DNA from: Leuconostoc lactis
GTDB lineage: Bacteria > Bacillota > Bacilli > Lactobacillales > Lactobacillaceae
Assembly: GCF_007954625.1 (NCBI RefSeq)
Contig: NZ_CP042420.1
Span: 248,001-312,000, forward strand
Direction: 5' to 3'
DNA: 64,000 nucleotides
Positions 8,380 to 16,869 of this stretch are shown piece by piece. Positions within the stretch are counted from its first letter, which is position 1. Each line of letters opens with the position of its first letter. The translations under genes were made by a program, and so were the position numbers. The notes beneath the pieces are model-generated. The model saw nothing but the letters and a program-made list of their open reading frames with translations. It was not told where the DNA came from and did no database searches.

Positions 8380-9318
8380 TTAATTAAATCGTCCTAGACG
8401 TTCCGCTTGGTTTGTCACACTGACAATTAATTTCCGCGATATCAAATGTTCACTGGCTTGAATGACCAAATCTTCTTGGTAAATAATGGCCGCAATGGCA
8501 CTGACAACAGTTGGGACAATACTGTTCGCGTGACCATGCATGAAGGCATTTTTCATCGCTTCAGTATAGTTATGGCTGTTTAATAACGACCAAATAATCG
8601 CTTCCAATGTGTTGGCACTGCGACCATCTAACACGATATTGCCGACCGGAATATTGGCAAAGTCCGGTAAATTAAGTTCTTCAAATGCATTTAATTCTGA
8701 TTCAAACACCTTATGGCGAGAATAATATTCAAAGCCAAAGGCCAAGCCATTTTCCACCGCATCTCGAATGGGCTGTTTTTCAAGAATCTGGCTCACAATT
8801 AGGCTTAACATACCCACACTCACCAAGGCGCCTTCCGCATTATGCGTTAGGCCCGCAATACGATGCAAGGTTAACATGGCTGATTCATCATTAATAAACG
8901 ACACACCGTATTCATGATGTAAATATAACGCAACCGGTAACATTCGGACTAAAATATCTTCACTATCCGCCACGTCTTCTAAAATACCAGAAGCCAAAGT
9001 GTCCCGATTTTTACTGTAATTATCCATCGCCTTTTTGGTGACGACATCAATGCGTTGACGTGTTCTTTCGGGTGCAAATTGGCGCTTTTTATACCAATTT
9101 TGGAAATGATTCATCACATCAGTTAACTGGTAGCCACGTGACAAACTCGCAACGGTCGTCAATGACAAACTCGTGTGTGACCCCCAGCGCAGCTCTTGTT
9201 TAAACTGTGTTGGATCAGACAGTAATGCGCCTTGTTCACTGTTTGATAGCAGGGTCATACTTTCACCAACCGCGATACCAAACATTAAAAATTGAATTGT
9301 TGCTTGCTTTTTAGCCAT
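8380..9318 (-). CDS. ADP-ribosylglycohydrolase-like protein, metal site lost
   Basis: 312-residue all-helical protein whose overall pattern fits the ADP-ribosylglycohydrolase (DraG) fold: an N-terminal Gly-rich segment FGIAVGES, a central ILVRMLPVALYLH (family SLMRILPLALY), a GLTHNAEGALVS helix (family THNHPEG), and the C-terminal NTLEAIIWSLLNSHNYTEAM segment. Positions that carry the family's catalytic metal-binding acids are replaced: the usual YTDDT is GSHTS, and the usual GDDTDT is GHANSI. It is therefore probably not an active hydrolase of the known kind. A TAGAAT lies directly before the ATG, so a short-leader transcript is possible. It starts 33 bases beyond the metK stop. Fold assignment is good, function unknown. 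Confidence 0.7.
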   Translation of the reverse strand: MAKKQATIQFLMFGIAVGESMTLLSNSEQGALLSDPTQFKQELRWGSHTSLSLTTVASLSRGYQLTDVMNHFQNWYKKRQFAPERTRQRIDVVTKKAMDNYSKNRDTLASGILEDVADSEDILVRMLPVALYLHHEYGVSFINDESAMLTLHRIAGLTHNAEGALVSVGMLSLIVSQILEKQPIRDAVENGLAFGFEYYSRHKVFESELNAFEELNLPDFANIPVGNIVLDGRSANTLEAIIWSLLNSHNYTEAMKNAFMHGHANSIVPTVVSAIAAIIYQEDLVIQASEHLISRKLIVSVTNQAERLGRFN

Positions 9319-9350
9319 ACCTTATTCTAACATATTCAAAATACCAGCAT

Positions 9351-10508
9351 TTACATCAATGCTTTAATCTTGTCGACTTGATCCAATGCTTCCCAAGGTA
9401 AATCAATATCTGTTCGGCCAAAGTGACCAAACGCAGCTGTTTGCTTGTAAATTGGGCGACGGAGATCTAAATGATTGATGATCGCCAAAGGTCGGAAATC
9501 AAAGAGTTGTGCCGTAATGTCACGAATCTTGTCTTCATCAATTTTAGCTGTGCCAAAGGTTTCAATGTTTAATGACACGGGTTGTGCCACACCAATTGCG
9601 TAAGCAACTTGCAATTCTAACTTATCAGCGACACCAGCAGCTACTAGATTTTTAGCCACATAACGCGCAAAATAAGCAGCTGAGCGATCGACCTTGGTCG
9701 CATCCTTACCAGAAAATGCGCCACCACCATGATGGGCCGCCCCACCATAAGTATCAACAATAATCTTACGACCTGTCAAACCAGAATCTGCTTGTGGGCC
9801 ACCAAGAACGAAACGGCCAGATGGGTTAATATAGTAAACCGTTTCATCGTCGACCAAATCTTGTGGCAAAACAGCATCAATGACTAACCGACGGACATCT
9901 TCTCGTAGTTGGTCCAAAGTAACTGTCTCATCGTGTTGTGTTGACAAAACGACTGCTGCAATCCGCGTCACTTGGTTGTTATCATCAAGTTCCACACTGA
10001 CTTCAGCCTTAGCATCTGGGCGCAAGTAACTTAACGTGCCAGCTTCACGGACATCACGAATTTGACGCATTAAACGGTGTGATAAGGCCAAAGTCAACGG
10101 TAAATAACTATCCGTTTCGTTGGTGGCATACCCAAAGACCATGCCTTGATCCCCAGCCCCTAATTGTTCTGGATCATCATCGGCGCTGTCAACCGCTTGG
10201 GCGATATCACCTGATTGTTCCACGATGCGGTTAGAAACGTTCACGGAATCTGCGGTAAAGCCAAGTTCCGCTTGGTTATACCCAATTTCACGAATGGTAT
10301 CCATCGCGATTTGGCGCACATTCACGTAAGCAGATGTTGATAATTCGCCGAAAATTGAGACGTCGCCTGTTGATGTTGTCACTTCGACGGCTGAGCGCGC
10401 ATAAGGATCTTGCGCTAAAACAGCATCCAAAATCGCATCGGCAATTTGATCGGCAATCTTATCGGGATGCCCAGCTGAAACGGATTCTGAGGTAAAATAC
10501 TTTGTCAT
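9351..10508 (-). CDS. metK: S-adenosylmethionine synthetase
   Basis: 385-residue MetK, making SAM from methionine and ATP. Motifs: [18 protein letters not shown] at the N-terminus, [16 protein letters not shown] (residues about 117-132), [15 protein letters not shown] (about 255-269), and [17 protein letters not shown] near the C-terminus. I choose the ATG at 10506-10508: AAGGAGG is 11 nt upstream of it but only 2 nt from the alternative ATG at 10517. The usual Cys in GYACNET is Thr here. Expression is probably controlled by the SAM riboswitch in its 5' leader. Monocistronic as far as can be seen. Confidence 0.97.
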   Translation of the reverse strand: MTKYFTSESVSAGHPDKIADQIADAILDAVLAQDPYARSAVEVTTSTGDVSIFGELSTSAYVNVRQIAMDTIREIGYNQAELGFTADSVNVSNRIVEQSGDIAQAVDSADDDPEQLGAGDQGMVFGYATNETDSYLPLTLALSHRLMRQIRDVREAGTLSYLRPDAKAEVSVELDDNNQVTRIAAVVLSTQHDETVTLDQLREDVRRLVIDAVLPQDLVDDETVYYINPSGRFVLGGPQADSGLTGRKIIVDTYGGAAHHGGGAFSGKDATKVDRSAAYFARYVAKNLVAAGVADKLELQVAYAIGVAQPVSLNIETFGTAKIDEDKIRDITAQLFDFRPLAIINHLDLRRPIYKQTAAFGHFGRTDIDLPWEALDQVDKIKALM

Positions 10509-10552
10509 GATAAACATGACCTCCTTCGATTTTCAAAATAAAAAGCTACACG

Positions 10553-10710
10553 GTCGCAAATTAAAAGCGCCTCCCAACGGATAAGTCGGAACGCGCTAAC
10601 GTGACGACTATCTGTACAGATGGACCACCATGACGAAATATGCTGCCATATTTTGCCGGTTGGTGCAGGGTCAAAGTGCTGTATCACTCGCCTGCTCTTG
10701 ATAGCTGTTT
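10553..10710 (-). ncRNA. SAM riboswitch (S-box-like) leader of metK
   Basis: Read on the minus strand, the leader forms an S-box-like aptamer. P1 pairs GCTATC (10700-10705) with GATAGT (10607-10612). P2 has GCAGG/CCTGC with a k-turn-like GA/TGA internal loop and an AGTG/CACT upper stem. P3 starts from CAACC and returns at GGTGG. The P2 loop TACAG can pair with CTGTA after P3, the SAM-I pseudoknot. A GC-rich terminator stem (10567-10596) with a T-rich tail follows. The same core recurs at 37560. The GGUGC and AAUUCC parts of the classical consensus are altered, so class assignment is good but not certain. It is not an SMK-box, which would overlap the SD. Confidence 0.75.
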
Positions 10711-10723
10711 AAATTGTATCTCC

Positions 10724-10752
10724 AGCATAACAAAATCACCACTAGATTGCAA
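10724..10752 (-). promoter_or_regulatory. metK promoter
   Basis: Minus-strand TTGCAA (10747-10752), 17-nt spacer, TATGCT (10724-10729), a few bases upstream of the riboswitch. Confidence 0.75.
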
Positions 10753-10806
10753 ATTCTTGTGCCCAAAACGCTACGCAGGTCCACCAAATTAAGGTACAAT
10801 AACAAT

Positions 10807-11628
10807 ATGACTTATCCAAATCACTTACAATCACATCAATTACCAAACGGCCGTCCCATGCCCAAACGTATCACGACCGATCCTCGTGAGCGTCGCGCCT
10901 ATGAAACCTTTCACCCAGTGAATTTTTTAGATTGGCGCCAATGGGTCCCACTCGTTGTCATTATTTTGAGCTTAAATCTTATCTGGTGGCGTCAACCACT
11001 CCTACATACCAAGACGTTAACTGAAGCAACCGTCACTTGGCAATTAATTCCACTATTTGGCTACACCCTGACCTTAGCCATTGGGATCACGCTCCTGATT
11101 ACCCAAAATTTACGTAGTTTGCTCAGTTATGCCTTCCTAGGGGTGAGCATTTTACTGACCTTTAGCTCCCTCATTCAAACACGACACGAGATTTTCTTGT
11201 TGTTACTCCTACTTAGCGGATTCTTTATCATCCTACAGCAGCAGTGGTTAGGGTTACAAAATTGGTTAGGCTTAGTGCTTTTAAGTGTTTTAGCAACCTA
11301 TACCGTCCCTGTCACCATCTTTTACATTTCAAACGGCTTTATGACGCATCGTTACCTCAACCAACTGCTGCCAATGCTTTTTGGCTTTGGCTTCTTCTTT
11401 ACCCCCATCATGATGCCCAATCCTGATGGTCGGAAATTAAGCATTCTGACCCTTGGCCTCTTTTTGGTCACAGTTTTTAGCCACGCGATTGGCATCGGCA
11501 CGATTTTTGTCATCCTCTTTAGCTTACTGGCTTTTATTTTACAATTTGTCAAAGCTAAAATTGGTAGCTGGCAACCGATGGGGTATGTCTTGATGTTTGC
11601 TTTATCCCTACTTCTCATCTATCATTAA
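10807..11628 (+). CDS. Polytopic membrane protein of unknown function
   Basis: 273-residue protein that I do not recognise. A basic, soluble N-terminus (residues 1-45, ending RRAYETFHPVNFLDWRQW) is followed by about eight hydrophobic segments that look like transmembrane helices. Start is placed at ATG 10807; an open frame 31 codons longer overlaps the metK promoter and is unlikely. No convincing SD is visible, and a TACAAT at 10795-10800 sits where a -10 would give a transcript starting at or next to the ATG. It shares the intergenic region with the divergent metK. No signature for transport or catalysis seen. Confidence 0.7.
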   Translation: MTYPNHLQSHQLPNGRPMPKRITTDPRERRAYETFHPVNFLDWRQWVPLVVIILSLNLIWWRQPLLHTKTLTEATVTWQLIPLFGYTLTLAIGITLLITQNLRSLLSYAFLGVSILLTFSSLIQTRHEIFLLLLLLSGFFIILQQQWLGLQNWLGLVLLSVLATYTVPVTIFYISNGFMTHRYLNQLLPMLFGFGFFFTPIMMPNPDGRKLSILTLGLFLVTVFSHAIGIGTIFVILFSLLAFILQFVKAKIGSWQPMGYVLMFALSLLLIYH

Positions 11629-11660
11629 AAAAACGTGATGGTTCACACCATCACGTTTTT
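11629..11660. terminator. Bidirectional terminator
   Basis: Perfect 10-bp stem AACGTGATGG/CCATCACGTT with A7 before and T7 after; it serves the membrane gene (+) and the DUF1054 gene (-), whose stop codon lies at its edge. Confidence 0.9.
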
Positions 11661-12260
11661 TTATTTAAGCACTTGATAAATTGGTAATAATGTTTTGACG
11701 GCCGTGCTGAGTACTTCAACTGCCCTATCGCCTTGTAAACGGTCATCACCACGCGGAATTGTTAAGCCGATTAAGACTTCACTATGCCGCACAGCAGCAA
11801 AACGGGCAACCAAGCCATCATAAGCCGCTAAGGTGAGCGGTTGCGTGGCGTTGACCATATGATCAGCACTTAACACATACTCTGCAGGTAGCTGTGCTAC
11901 TTGTTCACGTGCGCGTTGTAACTTAGCGACAATATCAGGTGTTTGCTGTGGTTTCATATTTTCTTCAACGGCCAAATAAAGATAGAGATGATCAGCCCAC
12001 AAGCCCAGTTCAAAGTGTGGCATCATTTTATAGCCACGTTTATTAGGCGCAAAAGCGACCCATGTGTTGTCTGGAGCATTTGTCGTCCGGCGTAAATGCT
12101 TGGCAATATGAGCTGTCCAGTGTTGCCCATCTGTCGCCAAAATCGGTAATAGCACTGCGGCAGCTTGCTCAAACTTAGGGTCGATCACGTCCCGAATCGC
12201 TGTCATACGGCCAGAGAGAGTCGGCTCGTCAAAAATATCAAAATCCTGCGCATTAAACAT
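11661..12260 (-). CDS. DUF1054 family protein (YktB-like, UPF0637)
   Basis: 199-residue protein of the DUF1054/UPF0637 family, named after B. subtilis YktB. Recognisable blocks are FDIFDEPTLSGRMTAIRDVIDPKF at the start, the TWVAFAPNKRGYKMMPHFELG segment (residues about 67-87) and the DHLYLYLAVEENMK strand. No catalytic role has been established for the family as far as I know. The ATG has AGGAGGA upstream and lies inside the last codons of the upstream brkB-like gene (8-base overlap), so the two are cotranscribed and coupled. Identification by family is solid; function unknown. Confidence 0.85.
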   Translation of the reverse strand: MFNAQDFDIFDEPTLSGRMTAIRDVIDPKFEQAAAVLLPILATDGQHWTAHIAKHLRRTTNAPDNTWVAFAPNKRGYKMMPHFELGLWADHLYLYLAVEENMKPQQTPDIVAKLQRAREQVAQLPAEYVLSADHMVNATQPLTLAAYDGLVARFAAVRHSEVLIGLTIPRGDDRLQGDRAVEVLSTAVKTLLPIYQVLK

Positions 12261-13122
12261 GTGAATCCTCCTGTCGTGCTTGCCGTTTTGCCGACAAGAC
12301 GGTCAACCAATGAATCAAAACATAACCCGTGACCAAAATCGTAGCAATTAAGTTTAACCAAATCAATAAGACAATAATTGAACTCATTGACTGGTAGAAA
12401 TCATAGCGTTTCAACCCAAACCTGACATACCAAGTAAAGGCAACGTTCAAAATTTCTAACAGTCCCAACTCAATTAAACTCCCTAGCATGACTATTTTAA
12501 ACGGTGCGCGACCTGATTTGGCTGGTAAAAAATAATTGAGCATCACTAGCGCTAGCCACAGTCCCAACCAGATTAACCAACGCGTCTGGTGCAGGATAAA
12601 CAGTGGCAACTGGTTGCTTGGCAGGCGATTAACCACAAGGGTTAAAATATTGCCGCCAATCAACAATACACCGAAACCAGCTAAAATGACCAATAACCAC
12701 AAAAACGACCAAAATCGCGTCAACATTGTACTAATCCGCTCATCAGTATCCGAAATGCGATTAAAAGATAGCCGAAAGACCGCAATCACCCGTGACACGG
12801 TCCATAAGGTGAAAGGCACCGAAAAAGACAACAATGACACTTGCTTAGACGCCATGACCGACTTGAAAATCGGCCGGACAACGGCGGCAACATCCTGTGG
12901 TAACATACTATTAAGCGTTGTCATTAAGGCAGCTTGACTCACATTGGCAATCGAAACAATCATGGCAATGGACATCAGCATCGGAAAAACCGTTAGTAAG
13001 GCGTAGTAAGCAAAGGTTGGTCCGACATAATTAATTTGCGCACGCGAAAACAATTCCCCTAACGTCGCCAACTGCCAGCGATTATCTAATTTCTGCCAAT
13101 AATATTTCACTTGATTTAACAT
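12253..13122 (-). CDS. YihY/BrkB family inner-membrane protein
   Basis: About 289-residue membrane protein with six predicted helices, of the YihY/BrkB (formerly 'ribonuclease BN') family. Characteristic features are the N-terminal RAQINYVGPTFAYYALLTVFPMLMS helix, the conserved Pro-rich first segments, and the C-terminal MSSIIVLLIWLNLIATILVTG segment with the family's W-L motif. It is probably a small-molecule or lipid-related membrane protein; biochemical function is unsettled. I place the start at ATG 13122 (MLNQVKYYW), not at the upstream ATG whose codons lie in a hairpin. The family member is clear; the role is not. Confidence 0.85.
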   Translation of the reverse strand: MLNQVKYYWQKLDNRWQLATLGELFSRAQINYVGPTFAYYALLTVFPMLMSIAMIVSIANVSQAALMTTLNSMLPQDVAAVVRPIFKSVMASKQVSLLSFSVPFTLWTVSRVIAVFRLSFNRISDTDERISTMLTRFWSFLWLLVILAGFGVLLIGGNILTLVVNRLPSNQLPLFILHQTRWLIWLGLWLALVMLNYFLPAKSGRAPFKIVMLGSLIELGLLEILNVAFTWYVRFGLKRYDFYQSMSSIIVLLIWLNLIATILVTGYVLIHWLTVLSAKRQARQEDSHV

Positions 13123-13157
13123 ATCTCTATTATGCCAAAAAAAATGGCATATCACCT
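13123..13157 (-). promoter_or_regulatory. brkB-like gene 5'UTR: SD next to hairpin before start
   Basis: On the minus strand AGGTGA (13152-13157) is directly followed by a perfect 7-bp hairpin TATGCCA/TGGCATA with a T7 loop (13131-13151), then 8 bases and the ATG at 13122. With the hairpin excised, the SD is 8 nt from the start. A weak AGAG also lies 3 bases upstream of the ATG, so the distant SD is not the only option. Confidence 0.45.
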
Positions 13158-13228
13158 AAAAAATGTTCAACTTATGCGTATGATACTGGTGACCATGTAC
13201 AGGGTTTAACTGCGAAACAGACGATTTG

Positions 13229-13240
13229 GCATGGTATACT
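13229..13240 (+). promoter_or_regulatory. Extended -10 promoter for perR-like gene
   Basis: TGGTATACT (TATACT at 13235-13240) about 29 bases before the ATG; -35 poor. Confidence 0.55.
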
Positions 13241-13268
13241 AAACATGACAAGCAAAGGAGTGGCCGTT

Positions 13269-13676
13269 ATGACAGAACTGATACACCACGACATTTTAAA
13301 AAAACATGGGCTGAGAGTAACTGGTCAACGCCTCGCCATTCTAGACTACCTCATGACCCACGAAACTCACCCCACCGCTGAAATGATCCACCGTGATTTA
13401 CCAGAGATTAGCTTAGCCACAATCTATAACACTTTAGAACGCCTAGTAGCGGTTGGCATCGTAATCGCCATTGATACCCTAAAAGATGGTAAACGTCACT
13501 TTGACTACTACGGTCAGCCACACTATCATATTATCAATACCCAAACAAATGCCATTATTGATGCGGAAAATTTTGATGTCGGACCACTACTTGAAGCTGC
13601 CCGACAAGCTAGTGCCTTAAATATTACTGGTTTTCACATTGAAGTTTATGGCATTGCGCCCGAAGATACCAAATAA
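13269..13676 (+). CDS. Fur family regulator, PerR-like, lacking the structural zinc site
   Basis: 135-residue Fur/PerR-family repressor. The winged helix contains HGLRVTGQRLAILDYL and the recognition helix SLATIYNTLERLV. The PerR regulatory metal ligands appear retained: His34 (HPTAE), Asp79 (HFD), His85 and His87 (PHYH). The two CxxC pairs of the structural Zn site are gone: the first is NTQT (residues 90-93) and the C-terminal one is APED. The protein has no cysteine. Start at ATG 13269 follows AAGGAG with 8-nt spacing. A PerR-box-like site near the dyp gene (34215) is a plausible target. The alternative, a Zur- or Fur-type iron regulator, fits less well because of the PerR-type ligand set. 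Confidence 0.85.
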   Translation: MTELIHHDILKKHGLRVTGQRLAILDYLMTHETHPTAEMIHRDLPEISLATIYNTLERLVAVGIVIAIDTLKDGKRHFDYYGQPHYHIINTQTNAIIDAENFDVGPLLEAARQASALNITGFHIEVYGIAPEDTK

Positions 13677-13705
13677 AAAAAAGCCGACATAGTGTCGGCT
13701 TTTTG
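13676..13705. terminator. Bidirectional terminator
   Basis: Stem AGCCGACA/TGTCGGCT (13682-13700) with flanking A8 and T5; ends perR-like (+) and the transcript of the P-type ATPase and its small partner (-). Confidence 0.9.
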
Positions 13706-13706
13706 A

Positions 13707-14150
13707 TTACAAATTAGCATTCATGATTTTGGCAACAGCCGCATGAATCTTTTCCAAATAAATCCCTTGTTCTTCTTCAGATTGGGCATACTTATCAGCA
13801 TCCACACTTTGATCAGCTACAATCACAGCGTCAGCCATTAATTGTGTCGCTTCCGCATACTTCGTGTACGCCGTTGCAAGTGACTTGTGAACGCCTAACA
13901 AACGTACCGGTGCTGAAGCAGCATTTAACTGCGCCGCATTGGCCTTGTAGTTCGCCACCGCATCTTCGAATTCGGCTTTAATTTCAGCAAATTCTGCAGC
14001 AGGGATATCAGCAATTTGACCTGCTTCCTTCGCATCATCTAACTTTGTAAAGAAAGGTGAAACGCGTGTTGCAGTCTCTTCCGTATTTGTCAAAACATTT
14101 TGCAATGTTTGAATATAAATTTGGGCTTGTTTTGGATTAAATTTTGGCAA
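13707..14150 (-). CDS. Small helical protein of unknown function, cotranscribed with the ATPase
   Basis: 147-residue soluble, Ala/Glu/Gln-rich protein that I do not recognise. It has no signal peptide or membrane segment and looks like a three- or four-helix bundle, with segments around residues 8-45, 50-80, 82-110 and 115-145. It begins with a TTG codon at 14148-14150 (MPKFNPKQ), preceded by AAGGATAAGAG formed by the end of the upstream ATPase gene; the gap is 6 bases. It therefore depends on the same promoter and riboswitch as the ATPase. A role in metal handling is possible from context only. Confidence 0.7.
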   Translation of the reverse strand: MPKFNPKQAQIYIQTLQNVLTNTEETATRVSPFFTKLDDAKEAGQIADIPAAEFAEIKAEFEDAVANYKANAAQLNAASAPVRLLGVHKSLATAYTKYAEATQLMADAVIVADQSVDADKYAQSEEEQGIYLEKIHAAVAKIMNANL

Positions 14151-14156
14151 TGTCTC

Positions 14157-16820
14157 TTATCCTTTTTTGAAAATTTTTCGCTGTACTAATTTTACCAGTT
14201 CAACGATCAGAATGATACTAATTCCGGCAACTAAGACAACTGCCCATTGATAAGCATCCAAATGTGACACGTGGAAGATTGGATTCAATGGTGGGATCAC
14301 CACAACTGCGGCCATCACAACCAATGAGCCAACCAAGGCCCAGTTGAATAACTTATTGCGGAAGGCTTGTGGGCCTAACATTGAGCCATAAACTGACTTC
14401 ACGTTAATCGCGTTAAACATTTGCATCAAACCAAGTGTCATAAATGACATCGTTAAGGCATCTTGATGCGCCGCTGTTTCGCCAGCGTGAACTGGATAAG
14501 CTAACGCAAAGCCGTAAACAGATAACACGATTACAGCTTGCAAGATACCTTGCCAAATAATTGCTGGGCCAACACCACCCGACAAGAAGCTAGCACCACG
14601 ACCACGTGGCTGCTTCGTCATCGCATCTTTTTGTGCTGGTTCAAGGCCTAAGGCAATCGCTGGTAAGGTATCTGTCACCAAATTAATCCACAAAATCATA
14701 ATTGGTGCGAGAATTTCCCAACCGAGCAACGTCATCACAAAGATTGAGATCACTTCGGCTAAGTTCGAGGCCAGCAAATACTGCAAAGCCTTTTGAATGT
14801 TAGCAAAGACCTTACGCCCTTCTTCAACCGCATGCACAATTGTTGCGAAATTATCATCGGCCAAGACCATATCTGAGGCACCCTTAGACACTTCAGTTCC
14901 GGTAATACCCATGGCAATACCGATATCGGCTGCTTTCAGTGCTGGCGCATCGTTGACACCATCCCCAGTCATGGCCACAACCTTACCCTTTTTCTGCCAA
15001 GCCGTCACAATTCGCACCTTGTGTTCCGGTGCCACACGAGCGTAAACACTATAGCGGTCAACCTTGTCCGCAAATTCGGCATCACTCATGTTATCCAAAT
15101 CCGAACCAGAAATAACAGCCGTGGCCATATCGGCTTCATCTAAAATACCCAAACGCATCGCAATCGCTGCCGCCGTATCACGGTGATCACCGGTAATCAT
15201 GATTGGCCGAATACCGGCCATTTTGGCTTCTGCCACCGCTTGAGAAACTTCCGGACGTTCAGGGTCAATCATGCCCACAAAGCCTGTAAAGACAAGGTCA
15301 TTTTCGACGGCATCCGGCGTCATCACCGGTGGTATCGTATCAGATAATTTATAAGCAAAACCTAAGACACGTAGTGCCTGCATAGCCAACTCTGAATTAA
15401 TAGCCAACAATGTTTCACGAATCTCTGGCGTCAATGGGACGATGTCACCATGCATTTCAATGCGTGTTGCGCGCTTCAATAATTCATCCGGTGCACCCTT
15501 AACTGTGATGATGTAACCTTGTGGTGCAGGATGTACGGTCGTCATGAGCTTACGTTCCGAATCAAACGGAATTTCAGCAACACGCGGCATTTCTGCAAAT
15601 AACTTATCAAGATCACGTTGATGATTTTCATTAAAGGCAATTAACGCCGTTTCGGTTGGATCACCAACATACCCATTATCCGTACGCTTCGTATCATTGT
15701 TTAACGCTAAAATATCAGCTAGTCGTGCATAAGTGCCTGTTAGTTCCTCTGTCGTTGCCGCATCGGAAATTTCGGCATTCACGACTAACTTTTCAACCGT
15801 CATCTTGTTTTGCGTTAACGTACCCGTTTTGTCAGAACCAATAATGTCAGTTGACCCCAACGTTTCAACCGCTGGTAGCTTACGAATCAAGGCTTTGCGT
15901 GTTGCCATTCGGGTTGTCCCCAGTGCCAACGTAATCGTCACAATCGCTGGTAGCCCTTCCGGAATGGCCGCAACTGCCAATGAAATTGAGGTGAGCAGCA
16001 TGTTCAGAATTGTTTCTTTACCACGCAACAATCCCACAATAAACGTGATGGCCGCAATTGCCAAAATCAAATAGGTCAAGACACGACCAAGTTGAATCAA
16101 ATTGTCTTGCAAAGGCGTGCGCGTTTCCGCAGCTGCGTCTAACATCCCGGCAATATGACCAATTTCAGTCTGCATACCAGTGTGCACAACAATCCCCACA
16201 CCACGACCATACGTGACATTGGTGTTCATATAGGCTAAGTTTTTGCGATCGCCTAATGGTAAGTCAGTCGCCGTTAAAGTGGCGGCGACCTTATCAACCG
16301 GCACAGATTCACCTGTTAATGAAGCTTCTTCGATTTGTAGCGAAGCTGATTCTGTCAATCGCAGATCAGCCGGCACAATATCACCGGCTTCCAAGCGAAC
16401 AATATCACCAACTACCAAATCTGTTGACTTGATGACCATATCTTTGCCATCACGAATCACATTCGCATTGGGTGTCGACATTTCTTTTAACGCATTAATG
16501 GCATCTTCGGCCTTAGCCTCTTGAAAAACACCAAAAACAGCGTTAATAATCACAATCGCCAAAATGAAACTCGCATCAACCATTTCGCCAGTAAAGCCAG
16601 CAACAATCGCGGCAATTAACAAAATGGCAATCATCAAATCTTTAAATTGATTGATAAATTTTTGTAGCAATGACGTGCTGGTTGCTTCTTTTAACTGATT
16701 TGGACCATTTTCAGCCAAACGCTTGGCAGCCTCTTGTGTGCTTAACCCTTGCTGCCCATCCGTATTCAACTCGGCAATGATGGTCGTCACATCTTGGTTA
16801 TATAGTGGCTTATCTGCCAT
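14157..16820 (-). CDS. P-type cation ATPase (PMCA/SERCA-like, probable Mn2+/Ca2+ exporter)
   Basis: 887-residue P2-type ATPase. It has an N-terminal cation-ATPase domain, the TGES actuator loop, the phosphorylation motif SDKTGTLT, TGDHRDTA and MTGDGVNDAPALKAADIGIAMG in the hinge, and about ten transmembrane helices with PEGLPAIV in M4. The Cys that normally precedes SDKTGT is Gly. Start is ATG 16820 with GGAGGAGA just upstream; the longer frame is not needed. The upstream yybP-ykoY element, which senses Mn2+ in other bacteria, suggests manganese efflux, as for MgtA of pneumococcus and YoaB of Lactococcus. Calcium transport alone cannot be excluded from sequence. Confidence 0.92.
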   Translation of the reverse strand: MADKPLYNQDVTTIIAELNTDGQQGLSTQEAAKRLAENGPNQLKEATSTSLLQKFINQFKDLMIAILLIAAIVAGFTGEMVDASFILAIVIINAVFGVFQEAKAEDAINALKEMSTPNANVIRDGKDMVIKSTDLVVGDIVRLEAGDIVPADLRLTESASLQIEEASLTGESVPVDKVAATLTATDLPLGDRKNLAYMNTNVTYGRGVGIVVHTGMQTEIGHIAGMLDAAAETRTPLQDNLIQLGRVLTYLILAIAAITFIVGLLRGKETILNMLLTSISLAVAAIPEGLPAIVTITLALGTTRMATRKALIRKLPAVETLGSTDIIGSDKTGTLTQNKMTVEKLVVNAEISDAATTEELTGTYARLADILALNNDTKRTDNGYVGDPTETALIAFNENHQRDLDKLFAEMPRVAEIPFDSERKLMTTVHPAPQGYIITVKGAPDELLKRATRIEMHGDIVPLTPEIRETLLAINSELAMQALRVLGFAYKLSDTIPPVMTPDAVENDLVFTGFVGMIDPERPEVSQAVAEAKMAGIRPIMITGDHRDTAAAIAMRLGILDEADMATAVISGSDLDNMSDAEFADKVDRYSVYARVAPEHKVRIVTAWQKKGKVVAMTGDGVNDAPALKAADIGIAMGITGTEVSKGASDMVLADDNFATIVHAVEEGRKVFANIQKALQYLLASNLAEVISIFVMTLLGWEILAPIMILWINLVTDTLPAIALGLEPAQKDAMTKQPRGRGASFLSGGVGPAIIWQGILQAVIVLSVYGFALAYPVHAGETAAHQDALTMSFMTLGLMQMFNAINVKSVYGSMLGPQAFRNKLFNWALVGSLVVMAAVVVIPPLNPIFHVSHLDAYQWAVVLVAGISIILIVELVKLVQRKIFKKG

Positions 16821-16869
16821 ATTTCTCCTCCTAGGCTTTGTGCCTTCATCCCTGCGTCTCACCTAAAAA

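Noticed and set aside
10553..10710. T-box or SMK-box interpretation of the metK leader
   Set aside because: No T-box sequence like AGGGTGGTACCGCG or stem I motifs, and no pairing that covers the SD as in SMK. The P1-P2-P3-pseudoknot layout fits the S-box, and a second copy of the same core exists at 37560.
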